Source: Acetobacteraceae bacterium (GTDB taxonomy: Bacteria > Pseudomonadota > Alphaproteobacteria > Acetobacterales > Acetobacteraceae). From it: 9,287 nucleotides of DNA. The notes under the pieces are model-generated. The model saw only the letters and a list, made by a program, of their open reading frames with translations. It did no database searches and was not told the origin of the DNA. Of the stretch, positions 5,399 through 9,287 are shown piece by piece. Each line of letters begins with the position of its first letter. The first letter of the stretch is position 1. Made by a program: the position numbers and the translations under genes. The stretch spans positions 1 through 9,287 of the forward strand of contig DAHWBL010000193.1 of assembly GCA_027323595.1 (NCBI GenBank), in the 5' to 3' direction.

Positions 5399-7576
5399 TT
5401 ACGGTCCGCGTCGCTTGCGCGGGCCGCCGCGGCGTTTGTCCGGATCATAGCCACCGCCGCCCGGCCCCAGCGGCCGCGGCGTGCTGTCGCGCGGCGGGCG
5501 CGGTCCGGCGGGGGGCGCGATGCCGAGTTCGAGCGCTTCGAGCCGCTTGATCTCGTCGCGCAGCCGGGCCGCCTCCTCGAACTCCAGCGAGGCGGCGGCG
5601 GCGTGCATGCGTTTTTCGAGTTCGCTGATGGACGAAGCAAGGTCCTTGCCGACGAGGTCGCTGAGGGTGGAATCCTTCACCGGGGCGACGGTGACGTAGT
5701 CCTGTTCGAACACCGAGCCCAGCGCCTCGCCGATGCGCGCGCGCACGCTTTGCGGGGTGATGCCGTGCGCCTCGTTCCAGGCGACCTGGCGGGAGCGGCG
5801 GCGATCGGTTTCCTCCAGCGCGCGGCGCAGGCTGTTGGTCATCACGTCGGCATAGAGCAGCACGCGGCCATCGACATTGCGCGCCGCGCGGCCGATGGTC
5901 TGCATCAGCGAGGTGGCGGAGCGCAGGAAGCCTTCCTTGTCGGCGTCAAGGATCGCCACCAGGCTGCATTCGGGAATGTCGAGCCCCTCGCGCAGCAGAT
6001 TGATGCCGACCAGCACATCAAAGACGCCAAGCCGCAGATCGCGGATGATCTCGATGCGCTCCAGCGTGTCGACGTCGGAATGCAGATAGCGCACGCGCAC
6101 GCCGTTCTCGGTGAGGTAGTCGGTGAGGTCCTCGGCCATGCGCTTGGTCAGCGTGGTCACCAGCACCCGTCCGCCGGCGGCCGCGGTGGCGCGGCATTCG
6201 GCCAGCAGGTCATCGACCTGGCGCTCGACGGGGCGGATTTCGCACACCGGATCGACCAGCCCGGTCGGGCGGATCACCTGTTCGGCGAAGCTGCCGCCGG
6301 TGCGTTCGAGCTCCCACGGGCCGGGGGTGGCCGAGACGAACACGGTCTGCGGGCGGAACCGCTCCCATTCCTCGAATTTCAACGGTCTGTTGTCCAGACA
6401 GGAGGGAAGCCGAAAGCCGAATTCCGAGAGCACCGATTTGCGGGCGTGGTCGCCGCGCTCCATGCCGCCGATCTGCGGCACGGTGACGTGGCTTTCATCG
6501 ACGATCAGGATCGCGTTTTCCGGCAGATATTCGAACAAGGTGGGCGGCGGCTCGCCGGCCTGGCGGCCGGACAGATAGCGCGAGTAGTTTTCGATTCCCT
6601 TGCAGGAGCCTGTGGTTTCCATCATTTCGATGTCGAAGGTGGTGCGCTGCTGCAACCGCTCCAGCTCCAGCGGCTTGCCGGCGGCGGCAAATTCGTCGAG
6701 CCGGGCGGCCAGCTCCTGCTTGATCAGCCCGATCGCCTGGGTCAGCGTCGGGCGCGGGGTGACGTAGTGGCTGTTGGCATAGATGGTGACCGCGCCGAGC
6801 TCGGCGGTCTTTTCGCCGGTCAGCGGATCGAACTCGGTGATGGCCTCGATCTCGTCGCCGAACAGGCTGACCCGCCAGGCGCGGTCCTCCTGGTGGCTGG
6901 GGAAGATGTCCACCACCTCGCCGCGCAGCCGGAAGCTGCCGCGCTGAAAGGCGATGTCGTTGCGGCGATATTGCAGATCCACCAGCGCGCGGGCCAGGGT
7001 GTCGCGCTCGATCCGTCCGCCCTGTTCGAGCTTGATGACCATGCGCGCGTAGGTCTCGACCGAGCCGATGCCGTAGATGCACGAGACCGAGGCGACGATG
7101 ATGGTGTCGCCACGTTCGAGCAGCGACTGCGTGGCGGCGTGGCGCATGCGGTCGATCGCCTCGTTGATCTGTGAATCCTTCTCGATGTAGGTGTCGGTGC
7201 GCGCGATGTAGGCTTCCGGCTGGAAGTAATCGTAGTAGCTGACGAAATATTCCACCGCGTTGTCGGGGAAGAAGGATTTCATCTCCGCGTAGAGCTGGGT
7301 GGCGAGCGTCTTGTTGGGGGCGAGCACGAGGGCGGGGCGCTGGAGGCGCTCGACCACCTTGGCCATGGTGAAGGTTTTGCCCGAGCCGGTGACGCCGAGC
7401 AGCACCTGGTCGCGCTCACCGGCGGCGAGGCCCGCGGCGAGGCTGTCGATCGCGGCGGGCTGGTCGCCGGCGGGGGAAAATTCGCTTTGTACCCGAAACG
7501 GATTGAGCAGCGCGCGCGCCGGCTGGCGGACGGGGCTGAACTGGACCGGGGCGGCGCGGGCGAGCATCTGGGGCAT
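5399..7576 (-). CDS. uvrB: UvrB, excinuclease ABC subunit B
   Basis: DNA helicase-like subunit of nucleotide excision repair: takes over the damage site from UvrA, opens the strands with its beta-hairpin and recruits UvrC. 725 residues, slightly longer than E. coli UvrB (673). Seen: entry motif FSPAGDQPAAI (33-43), Walker A GVTGSGKT (61-68), the aromatic beta-hairpin YYDYFQPEAYIARTDTYIEKD (114-134), DESH box (360-363), SATPG (415-419), motif V-VI region INLLREGLDIPE and QTIGRAARN (559-567), and a C-terminal UVR domain (about 648-683) that binds UvrC. A basic, Pro/Gly/Arg-rich tail (684-725) follows. No clear Shine-Dalgarno site marks the start: ATG 7576, ATG 7567 and GTG 7585 are all possible, and 7576 is a compromise. 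Same strand as the upstream Rrf2 and GNAT genes. No LexA box is visible upstream. Confidence 0.97.
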   Translation of the reverse strand: MPQMLARAAPVQFSPVRQPARALLNPFRVQSEFSPAGDQPAAIDSLAAGLAAGERDQVLLGVTGSGKTFTMAKVVERLQRPALVLAPNKTLATQLYAEMKSFFPDNAVEYFVSYYDYFQPEAYIARTDTYIEKDSQINEAIDRMRHAATQSLLERGDTIIVASVSCIYGIGSVETYARMVIKLEQGGRIERDTLARALVDLQYRRNDIAFQRGSFRLRGEVVDIFPSHQEDRAWRVSLFGDEIEAITEFDPLTGEKTAELGAVTIYANSHYVTPRPTLTQAIGLIKQELAARLDEFAAAGKPLELERLQQRTTFDIEMMETTGSCKGIENYSRYLSGRQAGEPPPTLFEYLPENAILIVDESHVTVPQIGGMERGDHARKSVLSEFGFRLPSCLDNRPLKFEEWERFRPQTVFVSATPGPWELERTGGSFAEQVIRPTGLVDPVCEIRPVERQVDDLLAECRATAAAGGRVLVTTLTKRMAEDLTDYLTENGVRVRYLHSDVDTLERIEIIRDLRLGVFDVLVGINLLREGLDIPECSLVAILDADKEGFLRSATSLMQTIGRAARNVDGRVLLYADVMTNSLRRALEETDRRRSRQVAWNEAHGITPQSVRARIGEALGSVFEQDYVTVAPVKDSTLSDLVGKDLASSISELEKRMHAAAASLEFEEAARLRDEIKRLEALELGIAPPAGPRPPRDSTPRPLGPGGGGYDPDKRRGGPRKRRGP

Positions 7577-7634
7577 GGCCAACACATGGCGCGGGCCGGC
7601 GGGATCGTCCAGTGGCGTTCAGGAGTGGGGGCGC

Positions 7635-8045
7635 TCAGCCGGGCGTGACGGCGAGGCGGCGGCGGGCGTTGTTGAGCACGGTCTGGATGGTTACCGAGCG
7701 CAGGGTGGCGAGCGTGATGCGGTCGATCTCGGCGAGCATGCGGCCGACCTCATCGACGAACACGCCGCCCGACAGAGGCGGGCCGCTGGCCAGGCCGGGC
7801 TCGAAAATCTCGATGACGTCGCCCAGCGTGAGGCGCTTGGCGTTGGCGGTGAACACGCAGCCGCCGCCGGGGCCGCGCGCCGAGGAGACGATGCCGGCCT
7901 GCGCGAGGGTGCGCAGGACCTTGGCCAGATGGTGCTGGGAGATGTTGTGGGTGCTGGCCAGCTCGGCGGCGGTTTTCTGGTTGTCGCTGGCGGCGAGCTC
8001 GATGACGGCGATGATCGCGTTCATCGTGGCCTGCTGGAGCTTCAC
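7635..8045 (-). CDS. Rrf2 family transcriptional regulator without cluster cysteines
   Basis: 136 residues, dimeric winged-helix DNA-binding protein of the IscR/NsrR/CymR group. The N-terminus KLQQATMNAIIAVIELA is the usual Rrf2 opening helix; the helix-turn-helix is TAAELASTHNISQHHLAKVLRTLAQAGIV (25-53), then the wing with the family signature RGPGGGCVF (57-65), then LTLGDVIEIFEP (72-83). The three cysteines that ligate the iron-sulfur cluster in IscR and NsrR are absent: the region LASGPPLSGGVF (85-96) has none, and Cys63 in the wing is the only cysteine. It therefore probably senses something other than a cluster, as CymR does through a partner protein. GTG 8045 is chosen because it keeps the conserved N-terminus; ATG 8024 would remove it. 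It starts 9 bp after the GNAT stop codon and ends 58 bp before uvrB, so it may lie in an operon with both. Confidence 0.92.
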   Translation of the reverse strand: MKLQQATMNAIIAVIELAASDNQKTAAELASTHNISQHHLAKVLRTLAQAGIVSSARGPGGGCVFTANAKRLTLGDVIEIFEPGLASGPPLSGGVFVDEVGRMLAEIDRITLATLRSVTIQTVLNNARRRLAVTPG

Positions 8046-8054
8046 GACGGGCGC

Positions 8055-8549
8055 CTATGCCGGGTCATGCAGGGTCATTTCCAGCTCGACGAACGGGCCC
8101 GCGGTCATGCCCTGGGAGCGGAAGAAGGACATCAGCAGATGATCGTCCACATGCAGCATGGTGCGCACGAAGGCGACTTTGCTGGCGGTGAAGCGCTCGG
8201 TCATGGCGGCGAAGAGCAGCGAGCCGACGCCGGATTCGCGCTGTTCGGGGGCGACGCCGACGGCGAAGATCCAGCCGGCCGGCGGCGAGCCGAATTCCCA
8301 GGAGCGCACGCCGCCCACGGTGTAGCCCACCACCGCGCCGGCGGCGCGCGCGACCAGGAAGATCAGCTGGTCCGCGCCGAAGGCTTGCGAGAAGCCGCGC
8401 CAGACCTCGGGCTTGCGGCTGCCGGTGACGCGCGCGTCGAGCGCGATGACGGCGGGCAGATCGCCTGACCGCAGCGTGTCGATCATGATGGCGCCGTCGG
8501 TGGCGGCGGCGCGGCGGGCGCCGCGGGAGGGGCCGGTTCTGGTGACCAT
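8055..8549 (-). CDS. GNAT family N-acetyltransferase
   Basis: 164 residues. Acetyl-CoA-dependent transferase fold, cytosolic; acceptor unknown. The region MIDTLRSGDLPAVIALDARV (22-41) is the typical first strand and helix. WIFAVGVAPEQRESGVGSLLFAAM (93-116) is motif A, with the R-x-x-G-x-G pyrophosphate loop at Arg104-Gly107-Gly109. FVRTMLHVDDHLLMSFFRSQGM (127-148) matches motif B, the segment that usually reads N..a..fY...GF; Phe142-Phe143 occupies the position of the common Tyr. The frame stays open far upstream because of high GC. ATG 8549 is selected as the first start downstream of the AT-rich promoter region, but no strong ribosome-binding site precedes it, and ATG 8486 (at MIDTLR) could be the true start. 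First gene of the presumed GNAT, Rrf2, uvrB unit; divergent from the molybdenum hydroxylase gene. Confidence 0.88.
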   Translation of the reverse strand: MVTRTGPSRGARRAAATDGAIMIDTLRSGDLPAVIALDARVTGSRKPEVWRGFSQAFGADQLIFLVARAAGAVVGYTVGGVRSWEFGSPPAGWIFAVGVAPEQRESGVGSLLFAAMTERFTASKVAFVRTMLHVDDHLLMSFFRSQGMTAGPFVELEMTLHDPA

Positions 8550-8581
8550 GGGCTTGATTCTAGGCTGGATTCGGGCCCGGT

Positions 8582-8680
8582 GTAAGTGGTGTGACGGGGG
8601 TTGGGGGGTAATAATCGCTATCGCACACGAAAATACGAAATAGGCTGGTGCCCCTTGGCACCCTGCCCTATAGTGGCGTG
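8582..8680. promoter_or_regulatory. Divergent promoter region with 16-bp palindrome (GNAT / molybdenum hydroxylase)
   Basis: The 232-bp gap 8550-8781 contains an AT-richer block (about 8610-8642). At 8647-8662 stands the perfect palindrome GGTGCC-CCTT-GGCACC, followed 6 bp later by TATAGT (8669-8674), a fair -10 hexamer for rightward transcription; the corresponding -35 is weak. The palindrome would cover the -10/-35 spacer, the place of a repressor site. The assignment of TATAGT as a promoter is tentative. Confidence 0.4.
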
Positions 8681-8723
8681 CGGGAGAGGCATTCGCACCG
8701 TCATACCAAAGGCAGGGGCTGAG

Positions 8724-8789
8724 ATGAGCGCGTCGATCACCACCTGGCAGGTTTCGCCGGCACGTTCCGGCGCGCGCGCGCATGGCTGA
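8724..8789 (+). CDS. Possible 21-codon leader ORF overlapping the molybdenum hydroxylase start
   Basis: ATG 8724 has AGGGG 5 nt upstream, the best ribosome-binding site in the region. It opens a 21-codon frame (begins MSASITTWQV) that ends at TGA 8787-8789, inside the first codons of the following gene (ATG 8782). That gene has no visible Shine-Dalgarno site of its own, so translation may be handed over by termination and re-initiation. No homology is recognised; it could be chance. Confidence 0.35.
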   Translation: MSASITTWQVSPARSGARAHG

Positions 8790-9287
8790 CCATCCGTTGC
8801 ACGACCACCCCAATGTGTTGCTGGGCCAGCCGGTGCGCCGGGTTGAGGATGCCGCGCTGCTGGCCGGGCGGGGTCGGTATGCCGATGATGTCGCGGTGAA
8901 GGCGCGCACCGCGCAGGCCCACGTGATCCGCTCGCCGCACGCGCATGCGCGCATCCTGGCGATCGATCCGGCCGCAGCACTCGCGCTGCCTGGCGTGGTG
9001 GCGGTGATCACCGGGGCGGATGTGGCGAAATTGTCGGATTCGTTCCTGGTGGCGCTGAAGGCGCCGGTGCCGCAATGGTCGCTGGCGGTGGAGCGGGTGC
9101 GCTTCGTCGGCGAGCCGGTGGCGCTGGTCGTCGCAGCGAGCGAGCACCTGGCCCAGGACGCGGCCGAACTGATCGAGATCGAATACCAGGACTTGCCGGT
9201 CATCGTCGAGGCGGCCGAGGGCATCGCCCCGGGCGCCGTCAACGTGCACGACGATGTGCCCGGCAACTTGGCGCTGGATTACGAATA
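8782..9287 (+). CDS. Xanthine/CO-dehydrogenase-type molybdenum hydroxylase large subunit (partial, runs off right edge)
   Basis: 168 codons are visible and the frame is open at the edge; full-length members have about 750-800 residues. They bind the molybdenum-cytosine-dinucleotide or molybdopterin cofactor and hydroxylate purines, aldehydes, N-heterocycles or CO, with partner FAD and [2Fe-2S] subunits. Seen: the family's N-terminal signature LGQPVRRVEDAALLAGRGRYADD (14-36), AHVIRSPHAHARILAIDPAAALALPGVVAVITGAD (46-80) and VERVRFVGEPVALVVAASEHLAQDAAELIEIEYQDLP (103-139). This is the alpha/beta hammerhead domain that precedes the cofactor-binding part. The active-site loop that separates CoxL from other members is outside the window, so the substrate cannot be given. 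A GC-alternating run (8770-8781) directly precedes the ATG, which lacks its own ribosome-binding site and overlaps a 21-codon leader frame. Confidence 0.93.
   Translation, partial: MADHPLHDHPNVLLGQPVRRVEDAALLAGRGRYADDVAVKARTAQAHVIRSPHAHARILAIDPAAALALPGVVAVITGADVAKLSDSFLVALKAPVPQWSLAVERVRFVGEPVALVVAASEHLAQDAAELIEIEYQDLPVIVEAAEGIAPGAVNVHDDVPGNLALDYE

Noticed and set aside
5603..7174. Long plus-strand open frame (523 codons) opposite uvrB
   Set aside because: Antisense shadow of uvrB with no domain signature and biased composition.
8656..8670. Sigma-54 promoter suggested by TTGGCAC upstream of the hydroxylase
   Set aside because: The -24 half fits, but the position of the -12 half reads CCTA where TTGC is needed, and the TTGGCAC is explained by the palindrome.
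8550..9266. Upstream extension of the GNAT frame to 403 residues
   Set aside because: The added part is antisense to the molybdenum hydroxylase start and crosses the AT-rich promoter region; it has no domain, so the gene was ended at ATG 8549.

Overview
The window is GC-rich DNA, close to 70% G+C by eye. Long spurious open frames on both strands and the gene content point to an alphaproteobacterium. A member of the Rhodospirillales (Acetobacteraceae-like) is my best guess, but that is inference from protein style and not a proven placement. It looks like chromosomal housekeeping DNA with a small accessory insert. I see no tRNA, rRNA, CRISPR array, insertion sequence or phage gene.

Layout, left to right. 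(1) 1-1737, minus: uvrC, the nucleotide-excision-repair nuclease, cut off at the left edge. (2) 1738-1953: AT-richer leader of uvrC with a consensus DnaA-box sequence and an inverted repeat touching the start codon. (3) 1954-3167, minus: a two-gene pterin/folate unit. It holds an SDR reductase with the signature residues of pteridine reductase (PTR1/FolM type) and, overlapping it by 4 bp, a dihydroneopterin aldolase/epimerase (FolB/FolX family). (4) 3229-4287, minus: an exported NitT/TauT-type substrate-binding protein. (5) 4464-5393, plus: a divergent second protein of substrate-binding fold, without a signal peptide. No ABC permease or ATPase accompanies either one. Their 176-bp shared promoter region carries an 11-bp perfect inverted repeat with one arm near each gene. 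(6) 5399-7576, minus: complete uvrB, tail to tail with the previous gene, 5 bp apart. (7) 7635-8045 and 8055-8549, minus: an Rrf2-type regulator and a GNAT acetyltransferase upstream of uvrB in the same direction, probably one transcription unit. (8) 8550-8781: divergent promoter region with a perfect palindrome and a 21-codon leader frame. (9) 8782-9287, plus: N-terminus of a xanthine/CO-dehydrogenase-type molybdenum hydroxylase large subunit, cut off at the right edge.

How the parts fit. UvrB and UvrC are the damage-loading helicase and the dual-incision nuclease of the same repair complex (UvrA is not in the window), and here they lie about 3.7 kb apart on the same strand. The SDR and FolB/X pair acts on 7,8-dihydropterins, for folate or for a tetrahydropterin cofactor. 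The two divergent binding-protein genes look like one co-regulated accessory module of unknown ligand. The most unusual items are the paired operators of that module, the cytosolic binding-fold protein, the structured uvrC leader, and the leader peptide coupled to the molybdenum hydroxylase. I do not see convincing evidence of a wholly new system.
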